DNA of 64,000 nt from Gorsachius magnificus (GCA_034008185.1 CM067095.1:6432610-6496609); one strand, 5' to 3'; shown: positions 51,641 to 63,623, counted from the stretch's first letter. Numbers and translations are program-made. The notes: generated by a model not told the origin, from the letters alone.

Positions 51641-54600
51641 TCCATAAAGTAGTTATAAGACACAAAGAACAATCCTGCAAGTATCATTGGGAAAGACGTA
51701 AAGAGGCGTAAAGTCCCATCTGCACTTCAGGATCTGACTGCTCTTAGGTTTTCACAAAGCTGTTTTTGCGCAGTGATTTATCCTGCAGGGTCCGGACCCA
51801 AAGTCTGTTGAGGTCTTTGGATGTGCTCCATCATCTGTTGTTAAAGAGGCTCAGTTTGTCGGGCAGTTTCCTACCCCTGTCTACCGAGGGAAATACGTGT
51901 GGCGCGTGCACCACGATTTGTCCTCCCTGCTTGACTCGCAGAGATGACTTTTTATAAACATGCTGCTACTACCACCAGGCGCTCCGCTCAATCCCATATA
52001 AAGCATCTAAACATCAGGGATTTAATACTCCCATTTTCAGTGCTAAATCAATGTTCTTTATGCATTTGTTCTTGGAACACTGCTCTATTTGAACCATAAT
52101 TCTTCCCACAGACCATAAACTTGATCTGTTTTTACGCTGATAGAAACTGATCATTTAAAGCAAGAGGAAAAACCCTGTGACTACCGTTTAAATGTTCCAA
52201 GGCCATTGCTGGTTAGTTAGATCAGGCTCTGCATCACCTCAGCACGCTATGTTCTGTGATTACCGGGGAAGCATTACCTTTCTGGGCTACAAAAAGCCTT
52301 GCAGCTGCTGGGACAGGGCAAAATTAAGTGCTTCACACTCCAGTTTTGGCAGGCGGTAGAGGGGATGGATTTACTCAGTTTATGACTGACCTCCCGTTTG
52401 GTTGTTTACTCCTCCAACTGTCCTGGATTTGTACATAGGTAGAAAGAAACATTCTGCTACATAACTGGATTTGACCAAAGATTAAAGCTGGTCTCCTGTG
52501 AAATACGCTTGGAGCCCATTAAAGAAAGGATTGTTTGCCAAATGTTGTTTTATGTCCTCCCGAGACTATAAAAAACATTGTTAGCTGAAGTAATAATGGA
52601 AAATTATTGCATTCCTCTATCCTCCTCCTTACCACCATGCTGCAACGTGACAGCAAACCTGTAATGAAATCCATGAAGAGCTCTGCAGCAGTTACCTTGA
52701 AAACTTTTTTATTGCCCTACATTTCTAGATAACACTGTGGGACTCAGCCTCTGTCCAGCACCAACGGCACCAGCTGAGGGATTGAGATAGTCCAAATTAA
52801 ACAAAAGGACCTTGAATTTTTAATATTAAATACTTGCAGTAATTTTTTTTAATAGTCAAGGATAACTTTCTGTATTTACATATTATTATCTGAATAACAA
52901 ATAGCTTCAAGGATACAGCAAACTGTTCTGTGCAAATGGAAAATGGTGAGTTTACTCTTATACATTATTTATTGAAAATTATGCCTTTGATTTCATCCAC
53001 TCCATTATTTTTTCTTTATGTCTGGCATGGACTTGGTGTGCAAGGGAAGAGACATTTTAGAGGAGGTGGTATCTTAAGATATGTAGTCCATTTTTTGATA
53101 CCTGGGTTGTTACCTTCTCACTCCCTCCAGCCATGCTGGGATTAATTCTTCCTTTGCGATAAAGATCCTTTTTTGGGATCTTGATGCATCATCTTGAGTG
53201 GAAGAGTACTTCTTAATGGGAAATCTGCTAAAAGTCACTGTTGGAAATGCAGCTAAATAGCTGACTTCACATTGCTAGCTGGAGAGTAATGACCCTTGGT
53301 GGCAGGAACAAGAAGTGGTGCCACAGGGTAGCAGCCAATTTTGTGAATGTACACTAGAAAACATTTTCTGGCTTCTTGAATGGCTCTTTGTGAACCTTCC
53401 ATATTTGAAATACGAGGTCTTACTTTTGGCAAAGCCCTGAGATGGGACTATATTCTCTCTCCTTCAGAGACAGCAAGTTTCAAAAAGTGGCACAAAAGTT
53501 GGTGTTTTCTGAATATATTTTGCTGGTAAGAACTTGGAATCAAAGCACTGCTAACGTGAATTGGCAAAATGCCTTGAGTTTTACCTTTATTTGATATCAC
53601 TCCATTAGTTTCACCAATGTTTATATTTCACTTAGCATCAAGTTCAGAAAGCTCTCCAATCTCAAAGCAGAATTTTTGAAGACCACTTTTATGTTTAATT
53701 TTTTTAAGACAACTCTTGTCTAGTTTTTACTTTTAAAGCATGCAAGCTAAAAATCCAACTGGAACAGGGACCAGGATCTTTCAGAAATCTTGAGAATCGC
53801 TTGACAGATCTAAATCAGCCATTAGTGTTCAAACACCTAAAACCTGCCAGAATAGATGTCAACGGGAATTTACTTGGGCTATTCCTTAAATTTAAGTGTA
53901 GCACCATTAAAAAGAAAGTTGCATGGGAGCTACATTTTCTTTGGGGATTTTTGCAAAGCATTTGAAAGCAGATTTCAGCTTCTCCATTAATTTCCAATCA
54001 GCCTAATGCTTTGTGATGCAGCATGCATACAGCCACAGGCAGATCTGAATGGGCACACCAGGGGATAGAGTGGAAATTTCTTACAGATGGTATTTCAAAA
54101 CATATTAGTGACTCAAGTTAAGTTACCAAGAAAAAAGGAAATATTTTTTACCTCAGAAGGATCTGAGCATGAGCTTCTAGCCATTTTTCATGTTAATAAA
54201 GGGGCTTGCTTTAAAAGTGATTGGAACTAGTTTTAGCATCTTTATATATATAAATCAATATGAGTATTAGACATGATGGCATGTTTCTGGTATTGTTTGC
54301 CTGAGGAAAGCCAGAAATAGCTCACTGAAATACAGAGCCTCTTATTTTATGTATGTGGCAGCTGCTTTTGAAAAGTCTAATAGTGTTAAATGTAAGGGTT
54401 AACATTCTTTACAAGTGGGACCATCTTCATGTTGCGTATGTTAACTGTGCATATATATTGTGCTATCAGTCACTGACTGACAGTTCTCAAGGCTTTCTAC
54501 TATATACATAAAATAATTTGTCATAGAAATGGGAGGAATTAAGCTAAATAGAGCAGCAAGCATGTTAAAAAACCAAAAGATACAAATGTGTTGGGGGTTT

Positions 54601-57600
54601 TTTTGTGCAGAGAAATTAGTCCCAGTTGTAGTGGCCTGGAATTTAGAAAGAAAAGAAAAAGGACAAAAATGAATGTTGGATTCTCTGGGAAGACTTGTCC
54701 CATGTGTACTATTGCAACTTCACGGGGAGCTTTAACCTACCCATGGAACTGCCTGTGTCCCAGCTTGAAAGGGCTCTCTCCTTCATGGAAGTATTACAGG
54801 ATGGAAATTCCTGTAAATTTGGTCTTTTCTGTAGAAAATAGGACAGAGAAGAGAGAGTTCGAAGGTATAAAACGTATTTTTTTTAAAAAAGGCTGCTGCT
54901 GTTCTTCATTCTGCAAATCCTACGGGCATGAAGTCTAGCTGAGCTGTTCAGCCTGGGAGCATGGGAGATTCCGAGGAGCAGATAGGTGCGTGCTGGTAAA
55001 CTCATGGCATATTGCATTGATTCGTTTCTGGTTGATATTAAAGGATACTTTTCCTTGATACAGGAAGCGTTTGAGATTAGCAGAGAAAAAAGGATCTGCC
55101 CTGGTTTCTTTCTGATGAATGTGGGTGAATTCTTTCTTAGGACTTTTGGATACAAAATAAGAAGTATGTCAAGGAGACATGCAAAAAAAGCTGCTGGGAA
55201 TTCCCACAGTCTAGGGTAGATTTAAGATCTCGGTATTCTAATCCTGAAAATGACCATCAGCATTGCTGTGTACCAGAAAAGCTGGAGGACAGATTATTTT
55301 AGTTGACTTCCCCTGACTCCCCTTTAATATGAAGCACTGAAACACTGTGGGAGGAGAAACAGGCATAGTTTGTACTCAGGAACAGTTGTGGAGCTGTCTT
55401 TATTTTAATGAATTTCTTCTTCAGGGATAACTGCTGAGGACATGGTGCATGGTGTGTGGCCAAGGGAGCAACTGAAACCAGGTAGAAATTAGCCAGAAAA
55501 GTTGATTGTTTCCAGACTATAAAGTCATGACAGAGAAGTGTTTTAAATAACACATGCTAGGAAGATGATCTCTCAGGCAATAGAAAGGGCAGTCATTTCT
55601 TCAGCATTACATTTATTTCTTGCAAAACTGTCATTCAGTTTGTTCTTTCAAGAAGAATCAGGCAGTAGAGCTCAAAATTGGCTTTTGTTGCTTCAGCAAA
55701 TACTTTCTTTGCTGAGGACCCAAAAAATGGATGGATACAAGAAGTCAGTGTTAATGCTGAATGTCCAAATACTGACAGGAATGTTATAGTACTTGCAGAG
55801 GTGGAGGGAAAACTATTCCAATTTATTTAGCTGTCACTCAGGGGAGGAAATTCACCCACCAAGGCCTTTGTTCATCAGCATTGATGGTTTTTTGGAGCTG
55901 CCTAGACTAGCAAGCTTACAGCACCAACAAGAATCACACTGTGTCTTGTATCTGCGCTTCCCCAAATAGATTCAGGAAAAAGGAGGCGGTGTTGATTTTT
56001 CTTCTGTATGATAAATCAAAGTGGAGGCTGTTCCATAAAGCAACGCAGACTGCAAAGAAATAGCCATGGTAAAAAGGTATCTTCTGGAATCACCAGATTT
56101 CCTAGGCTTTTTCTGAAAGCAACTGTCGCTTCTCTTTTTACCTTAGTTGTAAATACAATGGGCTGCTTCTCTCAAGATACATAGAGCATCAGTGTTCTGT
56201 ACTACTGCTCCCTTGCTCACAGTTGCGAGTATTTATAATACATGATTCTTAGGGCATGCTGTCTTTGAGCTGTGAAACAGGAGGACAAAGTAAGAGCAAG
56301 TCTTGAACTCAAAAATTTACTGTTGGTTTTTTTTTTTTTTTCCTTTTGAATATGGAAGAAAAATCCATCCTTAACAGAAAGAGAATGTTATGGCCTAATA
56401 CAGTTAACACCTTCTATTGAGAAGGAGAATTAATTAGGAAGGAGTTGGAGCCCTCTGCCTGACAGATTCATGATCCATGAAGCTAATCAGTTTTGTAGCC
56501 TGTCATTGCTTTTGCTATGGACTGGTCAGCAGTTGAATCCCATGCTGGGGAAGGAGGTGTTTGCAGCTTGTCGCATTTTCACTGTTGTGCCAATATGGAA
56601 AAAGAATGTAATGCAGTTTATTTCTGCATCTGAAAAGTTACTATTACATCTAGCACTGGCTGCAAAGCCTCAGTGGTTTTCTGGAGAAAGAAATCAGGCA
56701 CTGAACTAGCCACTAAATTTAGTGATTTAGCTGTTGTAAATTGTCTGTGCCTACAGAAGTCACAGCAGCATTTAGGTACTAAAAGGTAACCATGTATGTG
56801 AGATTACTCTGAGCCTTTGCTTTAACTGGGTTCAAAACCGCATTGACCTGGTGATTTGCTAGCATTAATGACCAAGGATTCAATAATCTTTTTAATATTT
56901 ATCTTTGTCCTTTCATCGATCATGTACCCAATGAAGTGCTGTTCCGCCTTTTTCCCCTGCTGTGGCTATAAAACACGAGCACAGACCATTCTGCAGCTTT
57001 CAAGGTATGGAGGATGTTGGGGGGGTTTTGTGCTAGAACTGTAAAAGAGGTTTCTTCATGCCCAGCAATTTCATCAAGTTTGTGAAGGAGAGAAACCCAC
57101 AGTCGTCTCCATCCCAGCGGTTCATTGGAAAAACATATCTTGTATTAAATACTTTAAAGATTCATGAAGCAGCTTTAATTTTGTTTGCATTTCTTCCTGA
57201 AGGGTAAAGCTGTCAGAAATCTCTAAATGCATTGCCTAATCCATTTCCAAACTCAGTATATTAAGGTCTGCAAGCAAAACTCATTTTTGGAGTTTAGCAA
57301 GTATGCAGACAGGAGAGAAGGCAGGGGAAAGAGAGTGGGGAAGATTTTTCCTTCATTGGTAATGCACTGAACTACCTGCGTGGCTGTAGTGTCAGCCCTT
57401 CACAAAAAAATAGTGCAACTCAAATGGACTGTAAGACCAGCTCTGATAAAAAGAGGACTTCACATGTTTCTGTTGGATCAGATACAAATAGAGTAAATAC
57501 AGCTACCGAGGAATGAGGGTTCAGACAAAAGAAAACTTCCTTCCCTTCGTTGCCTACAAGCTCACAGGGCTGCCATGAGCAGGCTCACGTGCAGCTGAAA

Positions 57601-59260
57601 ACACTTTTGTTTTCTCACTGTCCCAGTTTCTAACCCATGACCGTCTCTGTGTCAGTACATGATTTTTTTTTTTTTTCCAAGGTGCTGGTCTGCCAATGGA
57701 AGAGCCTTTCCTGTTTCCTCACGCCTGCATAGGCTGTGCTCTCAGTCGGGCTCAGGGGGCTGGCTGGGAAATGTTCATTTAAGGAACCTGTTTAATGCAG
57801 GAGAAAGGAGGAGTGAAAATGATCTCCAGAGTAGAGAAAAATGATCTGACGTCAAGCTCTCTGTCACATACAAAGGGAATAGCTCTGGGTTGCCAGCCAA
57901 GCTCTGTGGTAACCAGTACAGAGCAAGAACACTCAAAGACTCTTCCCAAGGCAACAGTAGGATGCCTCAGGTTTGATGCTTGGCATGTTGTACTAAGGTG
58001 CCTGAAGGGCTGTTTTACATATCAGGTCTCATCCATCCTCAGCTGGTCCATGGAAATGATTAGCCATGGCATTGTCAATCTTTTCTTGGAATCACTAGTC
58101 CTACATGCATCCAGCAGCGTGTTTCTCTACAGCAAAGCTATCTGCCCTGGAGAGAGGCACTGCTTCCCCTGCAGACCTGAAGTCCTTTGCTGGTTGTACA
58201 CTGTGAGACCTGATGACGGTTCATAATACTAGTTTAGAATTATAGTAATATTAAATGTGAGCTATGCCTGGCCATCATTAGCTACCACAGAGGTCAAATG
58301 TATGCTCTAAGTTCTTCCCAAACTCAGTAGTGTTAGACAGATGTTAACGAGACCAAGATTCAGCTATTAATTACTGTAGTTGTCCTCCCTCACCTGGCTG
58401 CCACAGTTCGTAATGTAATCAGACCTAGTGCGCAGAAGTGGAGACCGTGGTGGTAGCCAGGTCTCTTCCCTGGCAGAGTGCTGGGTGTAGTGTTGGTGCT
58501 GTGGGCTCCCTGAGCAAGGCAGCCGAGCCTCTGCTCCCTGAGAAGAGCTGCCTTAAACACCCAGGCACTTTACTGCACAGTCTCAGGGCTGCCAGAAATG
58601 GATGATATCTTAATTTTGTACCAAAGTCCTTTCAGAGGTCAGGTTGAAGCATATAAGGGTGTGCTTTGCTAGGACACCCTCATATAGTTGATGTCTTCAC
58701 CTTCTGGTTACTTTTCTTCTCAAAATAATTAATAAAAGAGACTAGTCTCATGTTAAGCTCCTCCATCATTAGCTCATAGATTCCTTGCCCGATGCTTTCC
58801 CTCTTTTTCCAGACTGCTGCTCCAATAATTTTCTGACAGGACGTCCTATGCCTTATTGAAAGTTAATACGCTTGTTATAGCCTTACTTTTCCTGGGACTT
58901 CTTTCCTGCTGCCATGCTCCAGGGCCAAAATCAAGGGCTGCAACAAGGAGGACTTCACGTGTCCTCCTGACACTCTGACTTTCTTCAGTCTTGCATACAG
59001 GCACGAGTGGCTGAATGTTCCATCGCAATGCACTCGGTCTGTTGTCAGCATCCTGCCAAGAACGAAGCTGCAAAGGTGTTGTAATGTGACAGTGGGCACA
59101 GTTGTGCTTTCATGGTAGAGCATCCTGGCATGTGACTTGCTAATGTCACTATTTGGCTCAGGGTGTCAATTGCTGTTAGAGTTTCTTGGAATGAAGGAAG
59201 TATTAACTGTAAATTGCTGTGGCTGGTATATAATTACAGAATACATTGGGAAGCACTTGG

Positions 59261-59292
59261 GCGATAATCCAACAAAGCACTTAAGCACCCAC
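59261..59292. repeat. One arm of the same palindromic relic
   Basis: GCGATAATCCAACAAAGCAC followed by TTAAGCACCC resembles the outer arm of the palindromic repeat at 51541-51640. It ends about 80 bp upstream of the solo LTR. The rest of the element is not recognisable. Confidence 0.3.
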
Positions 59293-59370
59293 TGATTCTT
59301 AAGGAAAGGCCCCTTGACTGTGACTGCTCACGTGCTCCGACATCATCACAAGTGGTTGTTAGTGTGCTAG

Positions 59371-59946
59371 TGTTGGCTGGGATAGAGTTAATTTTCTTCA
59401 CAGTAGCTACTATGGGGCTGTGTTTGGGATTTGTGCTGGAAACAGCATTGATAACACAGGGATGCTTTAGTTCCAGCTGAGCAGGGCTTACACAGAGCCA
59501 GGGCCTTTTCTGCTCCTCAATCCTCCCACCAGTGGGTGGCACAAGGAGCTGGGAGGGGAGAGGGCCAGGACAGCTGACCCCAGTTGACCCCAGGGATATC
59601 CCACACCGTATGACGTCATGCTCAGCACATAAAGATGGGGGAAGAAGAAGGAAGCGGGGGACATTGGGAGTGATGGCGTCTGTCTTCTCAAGTCACCGTT
59701 ATGCGGGATAGAGCCCTGCTGTCCTGGGGATGGCTGAGCACCTGCCTGCCCATGGGAAGGAGGGAATGAATTCCTTGGTTTGCTTTGCTTGTGTGCATGG
59801 CTTTTCCCTTACCTATTAAGTTGTCTTTATCTCAACTCATGAGTTTTCTCAGTTTTACCCTTCTGATCCTCTCCCCCATCCCACCAGGATCAAGTGAACA
59901 AGCGGCTGCGTGGGGCTTAGCTGCTGGCTGGGGTTAAATCACAACA
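59371..59946 (+). mobile_element. ERVL-type endogenous retrovirus solo LTR
   Basis: A 576-bp block starting TGTTGGCTGGGATAGAGTTA and ending GGGGTTAAATCACAACA, that is, TG...CA termini. This is the well-known LTR of a bird ERVL family. The flanks GCTAG (59366-59370) and GTTAG (59947-59951) look like a 5-bp target-site duplication with one change. No gag, pol or env sequence and no primer-binding site follow, so it is a solo LTR left by recombination. Internal features, in order: a palindromic CRE TGACGTCA at 59611-59618, a TATA-like CACATAAAG at about 59626-59634, and a C/T-rich U5-like tract ending in a strong acceptor-like CCCACCAG at 59880-59887. It lies in sense orientation in GALNT9 intron 2, about 2.7 kb before exon 3. 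Short open frames within it are not genes. Confidence 0.85.
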
Positions 59947-61896
59947 GTTAGTGGACCAGTACTTTCTCTTGACTACCTCAGCACATCCATTTCATTTTCT
60001 GAAGTGACTTTAGGATTTGGGAGTTCAAGGTTGACTGAAGTCTGCAGGAAATAAACTCCTAAATCACTGCTGTACTTTGAAAAGTCTGCTCAGCTGGGCA
60101 GCTTCTTTTGCTGTTCTTCACCCTTGCTGTAATAAATAAAATTATGACATCTTTTAAACCACTGTTAAGTTCTGAGGTTTGCCTTTGCTCATCTAGATGT
60201 TCCTGTTGCAGCAGGGTTACCCAAGATAATCTGATATGTGGTGGTTGGAGTGCTCTTTCCAAATGCAGACATAATGCAGTTTTTCAACTATGTTCTGCTA
60301 GCAGAGAAAGGGGAGAACTGACAGAAGGAAGGTTGCAGTGAGAAGTGATAGGAATGACTTAACCCAGGTGGGATAACGAATCCCAAAAGCCTTTTACCTA
60401 AAGCAGTGGATGACACCCCACAATGTAAGTGATCATTGATTACCACCAAATGAAAAGTCTTGTGAAGCAGTGAGACCGTACTTAGGATAATACTGCATTG
60501 ATTTAATATAACAAAGAACAAATAAATCAAAAGTGGAGGTCATGGCTTAGGCATGCTGGTTTTAAAGCTTGACTTAGAAATACCGATTTCCTCAGAATGT
60601 AAGTGGGAGGATGGAGGAAAAGTGTGGGGGAATAGTCCTACTCAACCTTCCAGTCTGGACAGGAACACATGGCTGGGTGCCCGGGTATTTCAGCCCACTT
60701 ACCAATAAAACAAATACTTTTTACTCCAGAAAAGTTCAGCAAAATTTCTTGATCAGAAGGTAAAGGAAGTCCAGCCTAATCCACAGAGGTCTTGTACTAT
60801 TTCAGTCATTAGCTGCCTTTTCCTAGGCAAAATACTTTGGCACTTCCACATATGCCTCTCTGCTTCTTACATTTGTGTTCATCCTACCTTTCCTTTGATT
60901 GCTTGTCCCTCTACATTGCAAGTCCTGCTTTGACTGTCCTCTCAGTCTCACTGAACTTCCTCCTCCTCCTCCTCTACCACAGCCTCCTTGCTGTCTCCAG
61001 GCTTCGGCTATGTGGTTTCTTTCCTTTCCTTCTTTCCTGCTAGTTCTGCGTGCTGATGCAGGACCCCACCAGGATGCATGGCCTGGGGTGGGCTCCCTCC
61101 TCTGCCTCACTTCCACCAGCAGTGCACCCACTCCCTGGGTACCAGCCCAATTTCCTGAGATGCAATTTGCTATCTCCTGCTGATACAAGTGAGGCTCTGA
61201 AGCAAATTGCTCTCAGATCAAAGATGTCCCTCATCAAGGGAAATCTTGCAAGGTCCATGTTTTTAGCTGATGGCTCTTTCCTGTTAGTGAAGTATTCCTG
61301 ATGGAATTCTTTGATATGTTGGTGTGGTCAAGAGGAAAATCACATTCAAAAAGAAATTCAAAAAGGAGGCTGTATTAGAGCATTCACACCCCCTGTAAAT
61401 CTCTGTCCTTGTTCCAGGTTTATTTTTAGATTGTGTAAGAATGCTGCTTAGCCAGAAGTTTTACACTGTGGTCCCCTGTACGGTACAGACCACCAGCAAG
61501 CTGCTAGTAAGTAGCTATGGTAACGCTGTAATCAATGACAGGTACTCTGAGCAAATAGTGCTGGGATGAGTAGGAATTATGAATAATTGCACTTTACTAG
61601 AATTCATAACTGATTTCCAGAGGTTACCCAACAGTCAAGCGTTTGTTGCCCTCCCCATCGCCATGACTGCTGATAGTGGGAAAAAAAGTGATTGTTATGC
61701 CACGGTAATGAGCAAAGAGGTCAGAAAGTTTGATAAGAGCAGGAAAAGTCATTTCCTGTGATATCATTAGCAGTATTTTAGAGAGCAGGTTCAGTAATTG
61801 CTATGGTAATTCTGAATGGCTTTTGACTGTGAGAACACGTAGGTAATTTTTTAAAGTTAGCATCTTCGCTAGCGGGAGAGCAATTCCACTAAAATG

Positions 61897-62000
61897 AGGC
61901 AGTATGGTGTTACAGAGGGACATGGGCTGGGGGCTTGGGAAACAGGGGCTCTGCTCTGTGCTGTGTGACTTCTCCAGGCCTCAGTTTCTCTTCCAAAATG
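61897..62000 (+). repeat. MIR-like SINE relic
   Basis: GGCAGTATGGTGTTACAGAG, then GGCTCTGCTCTGTGCTGTGTGACTT, GCCTCAGTTTCTC and CCAAAATGG follow the MIR order from its 5' end (cagtatagtggttaagagc) through the core (ctgtgtgacctt) to 'cctcagtttcctcatctgtaaaatgg'. It is the best-preserved MIR candidate in the window and lies just upstream of the duplicated 176-bp segment. Confidence 0.6.
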
Positions 62001-62071
62001 GTCTATGGTAACATGTATGCATCAGTGAGCAAGCACAAAGGAAGTTGTGAATCTCAGGATGGAGCAGATCT

Positions 62072-62247
62072 GTTTTGCAAAAATTTCAGCGAACACATTG
62101 CCTGTACAACAAATGCCATGCATTTGTTACTGCTGCACAAACTGCAAAACCAGAAAGGGTGCCAAGTGCTCTTTGTATGGGTAAATGCAAAATTTGCTTG
62201 AGTGGATCCTGGTTTTAAAAGTAGGAGATCTAGTTAGGAGTTAACAG
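62072..62247 (+). repeat. 176-bp direct repeat, copy 1 (source copy)
   Basis: Runs from GTTTTGCAAAAATTTCAGCG to GGAGTTAACAG. The same 176 bp recurs exactly 1206 bp downstream with three differences, all transitions (C/T, G/A, T/C), about 98% identity counted by eye. No direct repeats flank this copy, so it is read as the original. It lies 378 bp before exon 3. It does not resemble a transposon family I know. Confidence 0.9.
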
Positions 62248-62625
62248 CAGACTTTCTCATGGTTCCCCTGGGAGTACAGAGGGGCTATAGTATTGTGGGC
62301 CTTCTCCAGGTTGTTTTTGAGCAAAGTCCTTGATATTCCTTTGGTTTTGAAGAGATGCTTTTAACCTTCCAGAGAACAAGAGCTGCTACAAGTCTGTGTG
62401 TGTGCAGATACACTTTGCTTTTCACTGAGTTGATGGAAAGTTTGCAGCTCCTAGCTATGTTGCTTCTTTTGAGCTTTTTAACATGTCTTTGTTTGGGGTT
62501 AGAAAGAGCAAAGCCTGCAAGTCTGTATATGTTGGAGAGCAATGAGGAGAGGACACTCTTCAGTGTATTCCACCTCTCCTTGGTGAAACCTACTTGGGTT
62601 TTAATTCTTTCTTTCTTCTCTCCAG

Positions 62626-62792
62626 GTGCAAACAGATGACCTACCCAGATGACCTGCCCCAGATCTCTGTGGTCTTTATATTTGTAAATGAGGCGCTCTC
62701 TGTCATCCTGCGCTCCGTGCACAGTGTTGTGAATCACACCCCATCGCACTTGCTCAAGGAGATCATTCTGGTGGATGACAACAGTGACAATG
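62626..62792 (+). CDS. GALNT9: GALNT9 coding exon 3: start of GT-A catalytic domain
   Basis: 167 nt, completing Lys141 and coding to Asn196 plus the first base of codon 197. It contains the first catalytic-domain Cys (Cys142), the beta-strand and helix [29 protein letters not shown] (about residues 152-180), and ILVDDNSDN (about 188-196). These correspond to the conserved NEA..S.LLR..HSV and LVDD segments that form the UDP-binding part of the GT-A fold in polypeptide GalNAc-transferases. One N-glycosylation sequon is visible (Asn177-His-Thr, followed by Pro). The acceptor is a strong pyrimidine tract ending CTCTCCAG at 62625; the donor is GTGAAC at 62793. The exon is bracketed by the two copies of a 176-bp repeat described below. 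Its length is not a multiple of three, so skipping or deleting it would shift the frame. Confidence 0.93.
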
Positions 62793-63277
62793 GTGAACAG
62801 ACGTAACCTTTCTTCTAAGTACTGTATCCTGTGTGGTTAATGGGCATGAAATGTAAAGCAAAGGGAGTTTGGTCACTACTAGCTGAAATGCTTTTTTTTT
62901 TTTAATGTTGGGATGAAACAGCATTGAGTCATTCCGCATTTAAACAGACGGGGAAGCAAGGTCATGCATGCAACCGCTGACTTAGGGCTAACATGCTAGA
63001 TCTTAAGTTGCTGTAGATTAACATACCTCTAGTGAAGTCAGCAGCGTTTACAAGAGTTTGTATTTGTTGATAAGAGGGTTGATTGAGCCACTTGCACAAA
63101 GCCGTGAGTAAATATTAACTATTTGTATGATAAATAAACATCATGTGGACAAGCCCTACTTATTTCATTGAAGTCCTCACAGGATGAATGATATTTGCAT
63201 AGGCAATATTAGTATAGAAATGACATTTTTATCCAAATTTTCAGTTCCAGGAGAATATCATCATTAATAGACTAAAA

Positions 63278-63453
63278 GTTTTGCAAAAATTTCAGTGAAC
63301 ACATTGCCTGTACAACAAATGCCATACATTTGTTACTGCTGCACAAACTGCAAAACCAGAAAGGGTGCCAAGTGCTCTTTGTATGGGCAAATGCAAAATT
63401 TGCTTGAGTGGATCCTGGTTTTAAAAGTAGGAGATCTAGTTAGGAGTTAACAG
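63278..63453 (+). repeat. 176-bp direct repeat, copy 2 (inserted copy)
   Basis: Matches copy 1 at 62072-62247 in the same orientation. It is flanked by the 11-bp direct repeat AGACTAAAAGT (63269-63279 and 63452-63462). The outermost bases of that repeat are shared with the ends of the source (GT at the left, CAG/ACT at the right). This is the footprint expected of an insertion with target-site duplication, or of microhomology-guided templated repair, so copy 2 is the daughter. There is no poly-A tail. It lies 485 bp after exon 3, in intron 3. Confidence 0.88.
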
Positions 63454-63598
63454 ACTAAAAGTGTCAATTCTGCTTCCAAGGAGAAGTGGGGCTGCAGATT
63501 CTCCTTGAAGATAGTTTCTACTCTCTTACATGGCAGCATGCTCTGCTTCTTCATGATTTAAAAGGGCGTTGATAAGATCAGATTTTGAGTCTGAAATA

Positions 63599-63623
63599 TT
63601 TTTTTTTTTTTTTTTTTTTTTTT
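63599..63623. repeat. Homopolymer T run (25 T)
   Basis: A perfect 25-base T run in intron 3, followed by GAGGTAGGGAG. It could be the reversed poly-A tail of a minus-strand retroposed sequence, but nothing recognisable adjoins it. Its length is prone to polymorphism and sequencing error. Confidence 0.85.

Larger units (their letters stand above)
38395..62625 (+). other. GALNT9: GALNT9 intron 2 (24,231 bp)
   Basis: Bounded by donor GTAAGT at 38395 and acceptor CTCTCCAG ending at 62625, phase 2. No further coding exon or nested gene could be recognised on either strand. Nameable contents are two or three old palindromic MITE-like relics (39706-39785, 51541-51640 and about 59261-59292), an ERVL solo LTR (59371-59946), a MIR-like relic (61897-62000) and the upstream copy of the 176-bp repeat (62072-62247). 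An octamer motif ATGCAAAT occurs at 40989-40996. The remaining stretches look like ordinary AT-rich intron with short T or A runs. Confidence 0.85.

Noticed and set aside
59488..59691. Short open frames within the ERVL LTR
   Set aside because: They lie entirely in noncoding LTR sequence; no retroviral protein is encoded there.
62072..63453. Assembly error as the cause of the 176-bp repeat
   Set aside because: The copies differ at three sites and only one has an 11-bp flanking direct repeat, which an assembly artefact would not create. Read-level confirmation was not possible.
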